21,003 nt of DNA from Paraktedonobacter sp039923935 (GTDB lineage Bacteria; Chloroflexota; Ktedonobacteria; Ktedonobacterales; Ktedonobacteraceae), in assembly GCA_039923935.1 (NCBI GenBank), contig JBDTBU010000026.1:1-21003 (forward strand). The letters are read 5' to 3'. Made by a program: the position numbers and the translations under genes. The notes under the pieces are model-generated. The model saw nothing but the letters and a program-made list of their open reading frames with translations. It searched no databases and was not told the DNA's origin. Of this stretch, positions 1 to 8,332 are shown piece by piece; positions within the stretch are counted from its first letter, which is position 1, and each line of letters starts with the position of its first letter.

Positions 1-75
1 GGTAGCGGCGACAAGAATCGAACTTGTGACACAGGGCTTATGAGTCCCTTGCTCTACCGACTGAGCTACGCCGCC
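1..75 (-). tRNA. tRNA-Met (anticodon CAU)
   Basis: The reverse complement folds as a cloverleaf. It has a 7-bp acceptor stem (GGCGGCG with CGCCGCT, closing G-U pair), a D arm GCTC/GAGC, the anticodon loop CTCATAA with anticodon CAT, and a T arm ACAAG/CTTGT around TTCGATT. The 3' end runs A-C-C to the window edge, so a genomically encoded CCA is possible but its last base is outside. The acceptor stem lacks the 1-72 mismatch and the anticodon stem lacks the three G-C pairs of initiator tRNA, so elongator Met is preferred. A CAU tRNA-Ile2 read after lysidine modification cannot be formally excluded. Confidence 0.93.
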
Positions 76-88
76 ATAGACTTGGCTT

Positions 89-117
89 TATGTGATTATC
101 TTATCATAGGCTGTCAA
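89..117 (-). promoter_or_regulatory. Possible promoter of the tRNA gene
   Basis: On the minus strand a perfect -35 TTGACA (117-112) is followed after 17 nt by CACATA (94-89), a poor -10. Initiation would fall a few bases upstream of the tRNA 5' end at 75. The -35 is convincing and the -10 is weak. Confidence 0.35.
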
Positions 118-152
118 GACCCCGGCAATTTGCATAATAGACAGAATAGTTC

Positions 153-206
153 TGAGGGATGGCTGGTGAGAAGTGCCTGCAAGCACTTCTCACCAGCCAT
201 CCCTCA
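153..206. repeat. Long perfect hairpin between divergent genes
   Basis: A 24-bp perfect inverted repeat (153-176 with 183-206) closes on a 6-nt loop. It resembles the hairpins at gene ends elsewhere in the window. Here, however, it lies between the minus-strand tRNA and the plus-strand permease, so it is downstream of neither. No T-run follows on either side. Confidence 0.85.
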
Positions 207-340
207 TCCACACTCAGCGTTTGAGGTTGAGGAAAAATTTGCAATAGCCCATATACAAGAGATACGATATACAGACCGGCGTATGGCGCTTGTTATTTTC
301 TTCTGCAAGAGAGAAGCAAAAGAGAGAGAGACTTGGCAGC

Positions 341-1162
341 ATGGTAATTATCAACTACTTGATCCTATTTGTGGCCGCGATCCTGGGCGGGACGCTTAAC
401 TCTGTGGCGGGCGGAGGCAGCTTTATTGGCTTTCCCGCGCTGATTTATACGAATGTGGTGCCAAAACTGGCTAACACGACAAATACGATTGCCCTCTGGC
501 CTGGATCACTGGCAGCCGCCTGGGCTTTGCGCAAAGAACTGGCTAGCCAGAATAAGGCTCTTCTACTGGTGTTGGGGATTACCAGCCTGATCGGTGGTAC
601 AGGAGGTGCACTTCTCCTGCTCTCCACACCAGAGGCAACGTTTGTACACTTGATCCCTTACCTGATGTTGGCTGCAACGCTACTCTTCGCCATAAGTCCA
701 CTGGTCAATGCACGCTTAAAGCAGCGAGCAACACTGCGACAGAAAAAGGAAGTGGCTCTTCAGGCGAAAGAGGTCGTAGTAGCACGTTTTTCAAGCACTG
801 CTCTAGCTGGCATCGCGGTACTGCAACTGGTTATTGCTGTGTATGGAGGCTATTTTGGCGGCGGCATTGGTATTCTGATGTTAGCTTCGCTGGGCGTGAT
901 GGGGATGGAGAATATCCACGAGATGAACGCGGTTAAGAATATGCTTGCTACGTGCATCAATGGCGTCGCGGTGATTACCTTTGTAATCCTCGGCGCAGTT
1001 GTCTGGCCGGATGCGCTTGTGATGATTGGAGGTGCGCTGATTGGAGGCTTTGGGGGCGCGTACTATGCACGTAAGCTCGATCCAAAGTTCGTGCGCGGCT
1101 TTGTCATTGTGGTTGGTTGTACGATGACTGTTATCTTTTTCTTCAAATACGGGTTTTTATAG
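341..1162 (+). CDS. TauE/SafE family permease (sulfite/organoanion exporter family)
   Basis: This is a 273-residue integral membrane protein of the TauE/SafE (former DUF81, COG0730) family, whose characterised members export sulfite, sulfoacetate or related anions. The substrate here is unknown. The family's two repeated glycine-rich halves are visible. One is near residues 16-34 (GGTLNSVAGGGSF) and the other near 168-188 (YGGYFGGGIGILM), each starting a bundle of hydrophobic helices. They are split by a basic, glutamine-rich cytoplasmic segment at about 123-148. The ATG at 341 was chosen because it puts the first helix at the N-terminus and follows the purine-rich stretch AGAGAGAGAG. An upstream in-frame start at 290 would add a charged 17-residue leader and is less likely. 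No terminator is evident before the next transporter gene, so co-transcription is possible. Confidence 0.88.
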   Translation: MVIINYLILFVAAILGGTLNSVAGGGSFIGFPALIYTNVVPKLANTTNTIALWPGSLAAAWALRKELASQNKALLLVLGITSLIGGTGGALLLLSTPEATFVHLIPYLMLAATLLFAISPLVNARLKQRATLRQKKEVALQAKEVVVARFSSTALAGIAVLQLVIAVYGGYFGGGIGILMLASLGVMGMENIHEMNAVKNMLATCINGVAVITFVILGAVVWPDALVMIGGALIGGFGGAYYARKLDPKFVRGFVIVVGCTMTVIFFFKYGFL

Positions 1163-1285
1163 GCGATCTTTCGTTTCCACATTTGGGAAGAAGAGGTAAG
1201 GACCGGACACGTTCATTCGCTCTCGTTCTCTCCTGATGGGCATGAATTTCTCTGTTTAAATGTTACTATGGACAGACACATGTGA
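1163..1285 (+). pseudogene. Relic of a WD40-repeat protein
   Basis: In the frame that continues past the permease stop codon, the 40 codons before TGA (1283-1285) read IFRFHIWEEEVRTGHVHSLS and then FSPDGHEFL. This matches the WD40 pattern of an 'xxIW' strand, then 'GH', then 'V-x-S-L-x-FSPDG'. There is no start codon, no second repeat and no visible upstream remainder, so I read it as the decayed end of a WD40 gene rather than a functional peptide. The identification rests on motif recognition over about 30 residues only. Confidence 0.45.
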
Positions 1286-1317
1286 TTTTTTGCTCAAGAG
1301 AGAATGAGACTATAACG

Positions 1318-2859
1318 ATGCGACAGGCAAAGATTTCGGCACAAACCTGGAAGGGCGTGTCAGTGCGAGGAATGGAGCAAGGGCAAGTGGCGGATCAGGA
1401 GAGGCGCGAGCAGGCGGATCAGAGCAAACAGCCCAATAAGTGGGCTGTGCTGGCGATTCTGGCGATAGGCATTTTTATGGCTACGTTGGACTCGTCCATT
1501 GTAAATATCAGCCTGCCAACGATGGCTCGATATTTTCAGGCACCGCTGAATGGTGCGATTGAGTGGGTGATTATCGCGTATCTAGTGGTCATCGCTGGCG
1601 TGTTGCTGACCATTGGACGCTTGGCGGATATGGTTGGGCGCAAGCTTTTGTGGATCGTTGGCTTGGTTATTTTTACGTTGGGTTCGGTGATGTGTGGCGC
1701 GGCACCGACTCTGCTCGTATTGATTATCGCCCGCGCCTTTCAAGGTTTAGGCGGTGCGTTGATTATGTCAGTCTCGCCTGCGATGCTGACCAGCGCTTTT
1801 CCACCTGAAGAACGTGGGCGAGCATTAGGTATGAACGCTGTCTTTGTCGCGCTGGGCACGAGTGTCGGGCCGACACTGGGAGGGCTGATCACCGCAAGTT
1901 TCTCCTGGCGCTGGATTTTCTATGTCAATGTGCCGCTGGGCATTGTCGGAGTTATCGCTACCCTCTTTGTGCTAAAAGATCACCAGAAGCGCACTTATGG
2001 ACGCTTTGATCCCGCAGGGGCATTGTTGCTCGCGGTGGGTCTCGTCGCGTTGACACTTGGCCTCTCCTTTGGCCAGGAATGGGGCTGGGGTTCGCTCGCG
2101 CTGATTTTGACGCTGACGTGCAGTGTGCTCGCCTTTGTCCTGTTGGTGATTATAGAGCAGCGGGTAACTGATCCGATTATTGATTTCAGCCTTCTGCGCA
2201 ACCGTGTTTTTGTTTCGGCGAATGTCAGCCTGATTATGGCGTTTCTAGCCCTCTTCGCAGTAAGCTTTCTGCTGCCCTTCTACCTAGAGGAACTGCGCGG
2301 ACTCTCTATCATCGAGGCTGGGCTGTTGCTCTCGCCGCTGCCGCTTACCATCGCGGTGATTGCGCCGTTTAGTGGGGCGCTGGCCGATAAGATTGGCACA
2401 CGCTGGCTGGCTGCTGGCGGTATGACTGTGGCTTGTATCGGTCTGATCCTGATCAGTCAGTTGAACAGGCAAAGTTCGATCTGGGACATCATCTGGCCTC
2501 TCATCGTGATAGGCGTGGGCCAAGCAGCTTTCCAATCTCCAAATAACAGCGCTTTGATGGGTGCAGCTCCGCGCAACCAGCAGGGTGTCGCAGCAGGCTT
2601 TCTAGCTACGGGACGTGTGGTGGGTCAGAGTATTAGCGTGGCTCTGGCTGGCGCAATCTTCGCCAGCCTGGGTGGTGCAATCGCAGGCGCACTGCTCGTT
2701 CAACTTCAAGATACACGTATGCCGGTAGTGGTAGCGGTACATTTGCAGAACACCTTCACAACCGCTTTTCACACCGCCTTTATCGTCTGCGCTGGTATTG
2801 CAGCACTTGGAATTTTTACCTCACTGGTGCGCGGCAAAGAGCAAACCCAGCAAAGATAA
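1318..2859 (+). CDS. DHA2-family MFS drug exporter (EmrB/QacA type)
   Basis: This is a major facilitator antiporter of the 14-helix DHA2 group, predicted to export drugs or metabolites using the proton gradient. With the start used it is 513 residues, normal for the family. The N-terminal 40 residues are hydrophilic and glutamine/arginine-rich. Helix 1 carries the DHA2 signature ATLDSSIVNISLP (about residues 55-67). The loop after helix 2 has the MFS motif A variant GRLADMVGRKLL (100-111). A motif C-like GTSVGPTLGG lies in helix 5. The start is uncertain. ATG 1318 has only a distant purine-rich site, GTG 1363 has GGAAGG eight bases upstream, ATG 1372 is another option, and GTG 1282 has no ribosome-binding site. 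All preserve the membrane domain. A strong hairpin follows the stop. The substrate cannot be inferred. Confidence 0.9.
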   Translation: MRQAKISAQTWKGVSVRGMEQGQVADQERREQADQSKQPNKWAVLAILAIGIFMATLDSSIVNISLPTMARYFQAPLNGAIEWVIIAYLVVIAGVLLTIGRLADMVGRKLLWIVGLVIFTLGSVMCGAAPTLLVLIIARAFQGLGGALIMSVSPAMLTSAFPPEERGRALGMNAVFVALGTSVGPTLGGLITASFSWRWIFYVNVPLGIVGVIATLFVLKDHQKRTYGRFDPAGALLLAVGLVALTLGLSFGQEWGWGSLALILTLTCSVLAFVLLVIIEQRVTDPIIDFSLLRNRVFVSANVSLIMAFLALFAVSFLLPFYLEELRGLSIIEAGLLLSPLPLTIAVIAPFSGALADKIGTRWLAAGGMTVACIGLILISQLNRQSSIWDIIWPLIVIGVGQAAFQSPNNSALMGAAPRNQQGVAAGFLATGRVVGQSISVALAGAIFASLGGAIAGALLVQLQDTRMPVVVAVHLQNTFTTAFHTAFIVCAGIAALGIFTSLVRGKEQTQQR

Positions 2860-2867
2860 TTTTTAAA

Positions 2868-2933
2868 GCAGGAGAGTGAGGGGTGTCTTTAAAATGTGAA
2901 ACATATTTTTAAAGACACCTCTCACTCTCCTGC
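2868..2933. terminator. Bidirectional terminator hairpin
   Basis: A 27-bp stem (2868-2894 with 2907-2933, one G-U pair) closes on a 12-nt loop. It is flanked by TCTTTT on the plus side and by an A/T-rich run that reads as U-rich on the minus side. It sits between convergent genes, so it probably ends both the MFS transcript and the ferritin-like transcript. A second small palindrome, GCTACCC/GGGTAGC (2941-2956), lies between it and the ferritin-like stop. Confidence 0.85.
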
Positions 2934-2957
2934 TCTTTTGGCTACCCTGGGGTAGCG

Positions 2958-3704
2958 CTATGGGAAAAGTGTGGGGACATTGGAACTATAGAATTCGGCT
3001 TCCAGGTATTCCAACAACAAGGCAAAGTTGAGAATGTCCACGTCGCTGGTGAGCGGTGCGGCTGGATCAGAACCACCATTCAAGCTGGAGATAAAAGGGG
3101 TAGCGGCGCTGACGATAGCGGCCTGCGTCAACGGTTTGTCAAAGGCACCATTTGCGCTCAGTGGCTTTTGCAGAAGGGCGTTGAGGAAGCCTGCATGGCG
3201 AGCTTCAATGGTGAGGATGGAGCCAGCCGCAGCCAGGATGCCCTTGTCTTTGATGGCAGGCGCGGCCATTAAGTACGCGCCAACACCGACGTTCTCCAAT
3301 GTTTGAGAAAGTTGAGCAAAAGACTGAAGATCCGTTTGCATAAGATTCTTAAAGATTGGTTTGGGGCGTGCCGCGCTTTTCAGTGCTGACATGAGAAAAG
3401 TGACGTGCTGATTCTCATCGTTCATAATCTCCGTGAAAGCCTGCTTGCTATCTGTAACAGATACAAGTGCAAGTTGGGCGGTCTGCTGCGTTTGGCTGGT
3501 TGCAGTGGGACTGTTGCTAGGGCCGCCACTGGCTACTGACGTGCTCCCACAGGCGGCTAACAGCCCGGCTGGCACAACCGCCGCCACGCTCAGCAGCGAA
3601 CCGCGCAAAAAGAGACGGCGTGAAGACGTTCCGCGCTTCGGCATGGGAGACGTATGTGTGGACAACTTCTCATCAGTTGTACTAGGTATGGTAAAATCAG
3701 TCAT
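2958..3704 (-). CDS. Tat-exported ferritin-like lipoprotein (Ferritin_2/DUF4439-like)
   Basis: The precursor is 248 residues. The N-terminal region has a twin-arginine motif (SRRLFLRG, about residues 28-35), a hydrophobic stretch and a lipobox LAAC with Cys52, so export by Tat and lipid anchoring outside the membrane are predicted. A Ser/Thr/Gln-rich linker follows, then a ferritin-like domain. It carries E-x2-H (ENQH, about 97-100), E-x2-H (EARH, about 167-170) and the helix LLEYLEAEFY at about 230-239, close to the C-terminus. Those Glu/His residues suit a di-metal site, but activity is unknown. In the Ferritin_2/desiccation-related family the EYLEAEF helix normally comes first, so the order looks circularly permuted. 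ATG 3704 is preferred because GAGGAA lies just upstream; an ATG at 3716 would add four residues. A terminator directly follows, so the short C-terminus is not a visible truncation. Confidence 0.82.
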   Translation of the reverse strand: MTDFTIPSTTDEKLSTHTSPMPKRGTSSRRLFLRGSLLSVAAVVPAGLLAACGSTSVASGGPSNSPTATSQTQQTAQLALVSVTDSKQAFTEIMNDENQHVTFLMSALKSAARPKPIFKNLMQTDLQSFAQLSQTLENVGVGAYLMAAPAIKDKGILAAAGSILTIEARHAGFLNALLQKPLSANGAFDKPLTQAAIVSAATPFISSLNGGSDPAAPLTSDVDILNFALLLEYLEAEFYSSNVPTLFP

Positions 3705-3776
3705 GGTATTCCTCATTTCCTTTTTCTAAAAACGCTTTTCGCAAGCTCACATTCCTTGTCGTAAGCGCAGGATATC

Positions 3777-3811
3777 CCAGATAGCAGAAGCCACAAAACT
3801 CCTTTATCTGG
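3777..3811 (-). promoter_or_regulatory. Small stem-loop in the upstream region of the ferritin-like gene
   Basis: The arms CCAGATA (3777-3783) and TATCTGG (3805-3811) pair perfectly across a 21-nt loop, about 75 nt upstream of the ferritin-like start. It may be a leader structure or an operator. No clear -10/-35 pair could be assigned in this 230-bp gap. Confidence 0.3.
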
Positions 3812-3828
3812 CCTTAAAGCAGGTCGTC

Positions 3829-3876
3829 TGCTGTCTAGCTGCGAGCAAGAAACACACAGATCTCAGCTAGACGGCA
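3829..3876 (-). terminator. Hairpin downstream of the DUF4383 gene
   Basis: A 13-bp stem (3829-3841 with 3864-3876, one G-U) with a 22-nt loop lies about 73 nt past the DUF4383 stop on the minus strand. There is no T-run. Its position fits a transcript end or a processing site. Confidence 0.5.
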
Positions 3877-3948
3877 ACCAAACCAAAACATGGGACACGG
3901 TTCTCTCAGAACAAGCACCTCTGTACGTCACGGGGTATCAGATTTACC

Positions 3949-4338
3949 TTACGCAGTAGCGGTGCGAGAATTGACCAAAGCAAAGCCTACAGAGGCTAGG
4001 ATAACCCCGATAACGATGTGCAGAATATTATCTGCCAGGTTGATCATGACGAGGTTGAGCAGCATTCCATTCGGAGCTAGCACTGGAACAAAGCCGAGCA
4101 CCCCAATCACCAAGTAAATGCTTCCGCCAACGCGATTATAGAGCACTGATGTTCCAGTAAATGCAGCAGCGATCCCTAACACCCCAAACAGCAGGTGGAC
4201 CACGCTATGTACTCCATTGACCATAAACACGCCAAGCAGCGCTCCCCCAGGTGTCAAGGCAGGAACGAAACCGAGCACCCCAATCAGGAGAAAAACAATA
4301 CCGAAGACGAGAGCAACGGTTTTATTAAAATGTATCAT
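3949..4338 (-). CDS. DUF4383-like four-helix membrane protein
   Basis: This 129-residue protein consists almost wholly of four hydrophobic helices and is of unknown function. It is an internal duplication. Residues about 10-60 (FLLIGVLGFVPALTPGG, then VNGVHSVVHLLFGVLG) match residues about 74-122 (LVIGVLGFVPVLAPNG, then INLADNILHIVIGV). The VN-x2-H-x3-H and N-x2-D-N-x2-H patterns after each first helix fit the DUF4383 family as I recall it. The start has a strong Shine-Dalgarno, AAAGGAGG, about 10 nt upstream of the ATG. The gene is divergent from the ECF sigma operon and shares its 290-bp upstream region, so co-regulation is plausible but not shown. Confidence 0.75.
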   Translation of the reverse strand: MIHFNKTVALVFGIVFLLIGVLGFVPALTPGGALLGVFMVNGVHSVVHLLFGVLGIAAAFTGTSVLYNRVGGSIYLVIGVLGFVPVLAPNGMLLNLVMINLADNILHIVIGVILASVGFALVNSRTATA

Positions 4339-4628
4339 GGCTTTTCAGCCTCCTTTCGTTTCAAGGATACGGAGCAAAATGAAATATGGATTACCATACA
4401 TCCGAATCTTGAAAAGATGCGTATGTTCTAATAGGAACCCCAGGTGAGAGTTTCTCGCGATTCGTCATGGCTCATATCTGTCTTTTTTCAGAGACCGATC
4501 AGGAATGTTCAGAATAATGTTATGCTTGTTTTATGTTTGGCATCGGGTGCATACGACACCCGGCAGACCGTTCTTTTCTGGCAAGTGGGTACATCCAGGA
4601 AGTTGGCAGCGGTAGGAAGAGAGGTACC
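4339..4628. promoter_or_regulatory. Divergent regulatory region between DUF4383 and the sigma operon
   Basis: No gene is supported in this 290-bp gap. It contains GGAACC (4434-4439), the typical ECF -35 core, with CGCGAT 16 nt later (4456-4461) as a possible ECF -10 on the plus strand. It also contains a small hairpin, CGGGTG/CACCCG (4544-4549 with 4557-4562). Autoregulation of the sigma operon from the GGAACC site would be usual for this family, but this rests on one motif. Confidence 0.3.
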
Positions 4629-5261
4629 ATGCAGGGTTTTGGTCGAAGGGGCTTCACGTCTCAACAGAAACCTCCGGATATGCCCTTCTCCGTTGAGGAG
4701 TTGAGCGATGAAGCATTGATTCACTCACTGGCGCTAGGCGTCCTCTGGTCACTGGAGGTGCTCTATCAGCGCTATGCTCGCCTGCTCTATTCCATTGTGT
4801 ACCGCATGCTCCCGGATCACCAGATGGCTGAGGATTTGCTGCAAGAAACCTTTGTTTCGGTCTGGCAACATGCCAGTTCCTATTCGTCGCAGTCCGGCTC
4901 AGTGCGGAGTTGGCTGGTTGCGATCATTCGCCATCGAGCGATTGACCAGTTGCGCAAGTTGCGCACTCGGTCAGATTTTCAGGCGACTCCGATTGATGAA
5001 TTGGTCTTTGATGAGAACTTGACGACCCCTGATGTTTGGGAAGAGGCATGGAAGTCGGTCCAGGGCGCACAGGTGCGCAACGCCCTCAAGATGCTCTCTC
5101 AGGAACAACAAATGGTGATAGAACTGGCTTATTTTCAGGGCTGGACGCAATCAGAGATCGCGGAAGGTTATCATATTCCGCTGGGAACCGTCAAGGCGCG
5201 TATGCGTTTGGGCATGATGCGCATGAAGCGTTTACTAGAACAGATGGGAGGCGGGCGGTAA
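4629..5261 (+). CDS. ECF RNA polymerase sigma factor (SigK/RpoE-like)
   Basis: This is a 210-residue ECF sigma factor with only regions 2 and 4. Region 2 spans about residues 45-111. It includes the core-binding and -10 recognition helices with DHQMAEDLLQETFVSVW, then GSVRSWLVAIIRHRAIDQLR. Region 4 spans about 148-203, with a helix-turn-helix WTQSEIAEGYHIPLGTVKAR. The linker between them is acidic. ATG 4629 was chosen because GAAGAGAGG lies 5-13 nt upstream. A longer frame back to 4533 has no family similarity. The next gene begins 1-43 bases after the stop and encodes a zinc-binding anti-sigma factor, so the two form a standard operon in which the membrane partner holds the sigma factor inactive until a signal arrives. 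Confidence 0.93.
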   Translation: MQGFGRRGFTSQQKPPDMPFSVEELSDEALIHSLALGVLWSLEVLYQRYARLLYSIVYRMLPDHQMAEDLLQETFVSVWQHASSYSSQSGSVRSWLVAIIRHRAIDQLRKLRTRSDFQATPIDELVFDENLTTPDVWEEAWKSVQGAQVRNALKMLSQEQQMVIELAYFQGWTQSEIAEGYHIPLGTVKARMRLGMMRMKRLLEQMGGGR

Positions 5262-5304
5262 GATGCACACACACCAACAGCACTATCATGAAAGAGAAGA
5301 TGCC

Positions 5305-6060
5305 ATGAACTGTCAAGAAATGGAAGAACTCCTGGGAGCCTATGTGCTTGAGGCGCTTAGTGAAGAAGAACAGAGATCCGCTGACGCTCATCTGGCTACC
5401 TGCCCAAATTGTACGAAAATGCTTCAACAACTGCACGCGATTGTGGATCTCTTTCCGCTCTCGGTCCCGGCCATCGATCCTCCACCACGCGTGAAGGAGC
5501 GTATTCTAGCCAGAATTTTGCAGGAGGAGACTGCACGCCAGCCGACGATGATGATACCTGTCACCCCCAAGATTCCTCAGTTGGTGCATAAGCAAACTCC
5601 TCGTCGAAACTGGCGTACCGCGCTGTTGGCCGCAGCGATGGTCTTGCTTCTGTTTCTAGTTGGGACATCTCTGTTGTGGAATCTCTCGCTCCGCCAACAA
5701 GTGACTCAGCTCTCAGCAGGCATTAAGCCGCCTGTGGTCTATCTGCTGCATGGCACGGGCGTGAACGTGCGTCCCAGCGGAAATCTCACCTATTACGCGC
5801 AACAAAATATCACTGTGCTGGTGATGCGCGATCTGCCACAACTCAGCGGCACGCAGGTCTACCAGGGCTGGTTGTTGCAAGGCAACAAGCCAACGAGTCT
5901 TGGCCTGCTGAATGTCCAGAATGGTGTAGCAACGCTCGACTTCCAAGGTGATGTGGGGGGATACACTACTGTTGCAGTGAGTTTGGAGGGTGGTCCACAG
6001 GCGACCAGCAACGCACCACAGGGGCCACTGGTCGCGCTTGGAGTGCTCAAAACAACCTGA
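5305..6060 (+). CDS. Zinc-binding anti-sigma factor, RskA family
   Basis: This is a membrane anti-sigma factor for the preceding ECF sigma. Residues 1-45 form a ZAS domain with the H-x3-C-x2-C motif HLATCPNC (His29, Cys33, Cys36). After a proline-rich linker, one transmembrane helix spans about 104-126 (ALLAAAMVLLLFLVGTSLLW). The extracytoplasmic part (about 130-251) has the RskA features VYQGWLLQG and GGYTTVAVSLEGG-x2-ATSNAPQGP. ATG 5305 gives the usual family start, MNCQEMEELLGAYVLEAL, with GAGAAG upstream. An in-frame ATG at 5263, one base after the sigma stop, would add 14 His-rich residues and has GGGAGG further upstream, so it cannot be excluded. RskA proteins release sigma after regulated proteolysis; the signal here is unknown. 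Confidence 0.9.
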   Translation: MNCQEMEELLGAYVLEALSEEEQRSADAHLATCPNCTKMLQQLHAIVDLFPLSVPAIDPPPRVKERILARILQEETARQPTMMIPVTPKIPQLVHKQTPRRNWRTALLAAAMVLLLFLVGTSLLWNLSLRQQVTQLSAGIKPPVVYLLHGTGVNVRPSGNLTYYAQQNITVLVMRDLPQLSGTQVYQGWLLQGNKPTSLGLLNVQNGVATLDFQGDVGGYTTVAVSLEGGPQATSNAPQGPLVALGVLKTT

Positions 6061-6127
6061 GTGTTCTACTCAAAGGGTTTTGTAATGCTCTTGTTGCCTA
6101 GATTGTATCCATCTGAAGCTGAGATAG

Positions 6128-6166
6128 AACGTGTGAGAAACTGTTGCCAGCAGTTTCTCACACGTT
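6128..6166. terminator. Bidirectional terminator hairpin
   Basis: A perfect 16-bp stem (6128-6143 with 6151-6166) with a 7-nt loop lies between the convergent anti-sigma and fumarase genes. A short TTTT overlaps the end on the plus strand. Confidence 0.85.
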
Positions 6167-6172
6167 TTACCG

Positions 6173-7594
<1,422 letters not shown>

Positions 7595-7636
7595 AAAATA
7601 GCTCCTCATTGCGTGGAAATTTGAAAGATCAACCAT

Positions 7637-7645
7637 ATTATATCA
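7637..7645 (-). promoter_or_regulatory. Extended -10 promoter of fumC
   Basis: The minus strand reads TGATATAAT, an extended -10 (TATAAT at 7642-7637). No good -35 lies 16-18 nt upstream, consistent with an extended -10 promoter. The predicted 5' leader is about 36 nt to the GTG at 7594. Confidence 0.55.
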
Positions 7646-7672
7646 CCCATAAGCGGTCGTTTCTTTGACAAG

Positions 7673-7702
7673 TAGACACTAAGCGGCACAATTCAGTATA
7701 AT
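7673..7702 (+). promoter_or_regulatory. Promoter of the DUF402 gene
   Basis: TAGACA (7673-7678) and a perfect TATAAT (7697-7702) are 18 nt apart. Initiation is expected near 7709, about 34 nt before the ATG at 7743. A TTGACA at 7665-7670 is too far from the -10 box to pair with it. Confidence 0.65.
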
Positions 7703-7742
7703 AGGAGAGCAAAGAATGTGAAATGAAGAGAAAGGCAAACGC

Positions 7743-8312
7743 ATGTTACTGGAAGCTGAGGTTTGCAAGATGCTGGTCAGCGGCGATCCCTGGGCGAGTT
7801 GGCAGGGGTTTCATTTGCCGGTGAGCGATGAATATGTCTGCATCTGGACGCCGCTGGGCACGAAGAAGCATTGGAAACCACATCACTGGAAGCCCGATTT
7901 TTTCTACTCCGATTGCCATACGCTCACATATATGTGGCCGGACGAGTGGTTTGCTATCCACATGAGTTACACCAAAGATGGACGCTTCAGTTGGGGCTAT
8001 TGTGATGTAACGTTGCCCACGCCTGCTTACACGAGTTCGACGAGCGAGCTTGTTTACATCGATTTGTATGTGGATGTGGTCATTCGCGAAGATTATAGCG
8101 TCTATACCAAGGATCAGGAAGTCTATGAGCGGGCGGCTCAGCAGTATCCCATTGTTGCAGAGTCCCGCCAGAAGTCCTTTGAGGTGCTTGATTGGATAGA
8201 GGAGCACGCGAAAAACTGGAGTGGGCCGTTCACTGTCATGCCTCGTCAGTTGCCGCGCATGGATTGGGAGGGCTTGAGTGTGAGTGAGATCCGCGAGTTG
8301 ATGAGCAGGTAG
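7743..8312 (+). CDS. DUF402 domain protein
   Basis: This 189-residue soluble protein is tryptophan- and tyrosine-rich in its N-terminal half. The segment WGYCDVTLPTP, then VYIDLYVDVVIREDYSVYTKDQEVYERA (about residues 84-133), matches the DUF402 pattern: a WYxD strand, then D-x-D/Y-x-D acidic strands, then an acidic helix. Characterised relatives (FomD, Ntdp) are metal-dependent phosphohydrolases acting on nucleotides or nucleotidyl phosphonates. The visible acidic residues are compatible with metal binding, but the substrate is unknown. GAGAAAGG lies about 9 nt upstream of the ATG. A nearly full-length open frame on the opposite strand is a shadow of this gene's codon pattern. The gene is probably transcribed alone from its own promoter. 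Confidence 0.72.
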   Translation: MLLEAEVCKMLVSGDPWASWQGFHLPVSDEYVCIWTPLGTKKHWKPHHWKPDFFYSDCHTLTYMWPDEWFAIHMSYTKDGRFSWGYCDVTLPTPAYTSSTSELVYIDLYVDVVIREDYSVYTKDQEVYERAAQQYPIVAESRQKSFEVLDWIEEHAKNWSGPFTVMPRQLPRMDWEGLSVSEIRELMSR

Positions 8313-8332
8313 CACGATGTTGAGCGAGGAAC

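Noticed and set aside
1..206. tRNA gene as an integration (att) site, with the adjacent hairpin marking an island border
   Set aside because: No integrase, direct repeat of the tRNA 3' end or mobile gene is seen. The tRNA 3' end faces out of the window, so it cannot be tested here.
7746..8315. Minus-strand open frame of 189 codons antisense to the DUF402 gene
   Set aside because: It is nearly co-extensive with the plus-strand gene, has no promoter or family similarity, and the plus strand has a good promoter, a ribosome-binding site and DUF402 motifs.
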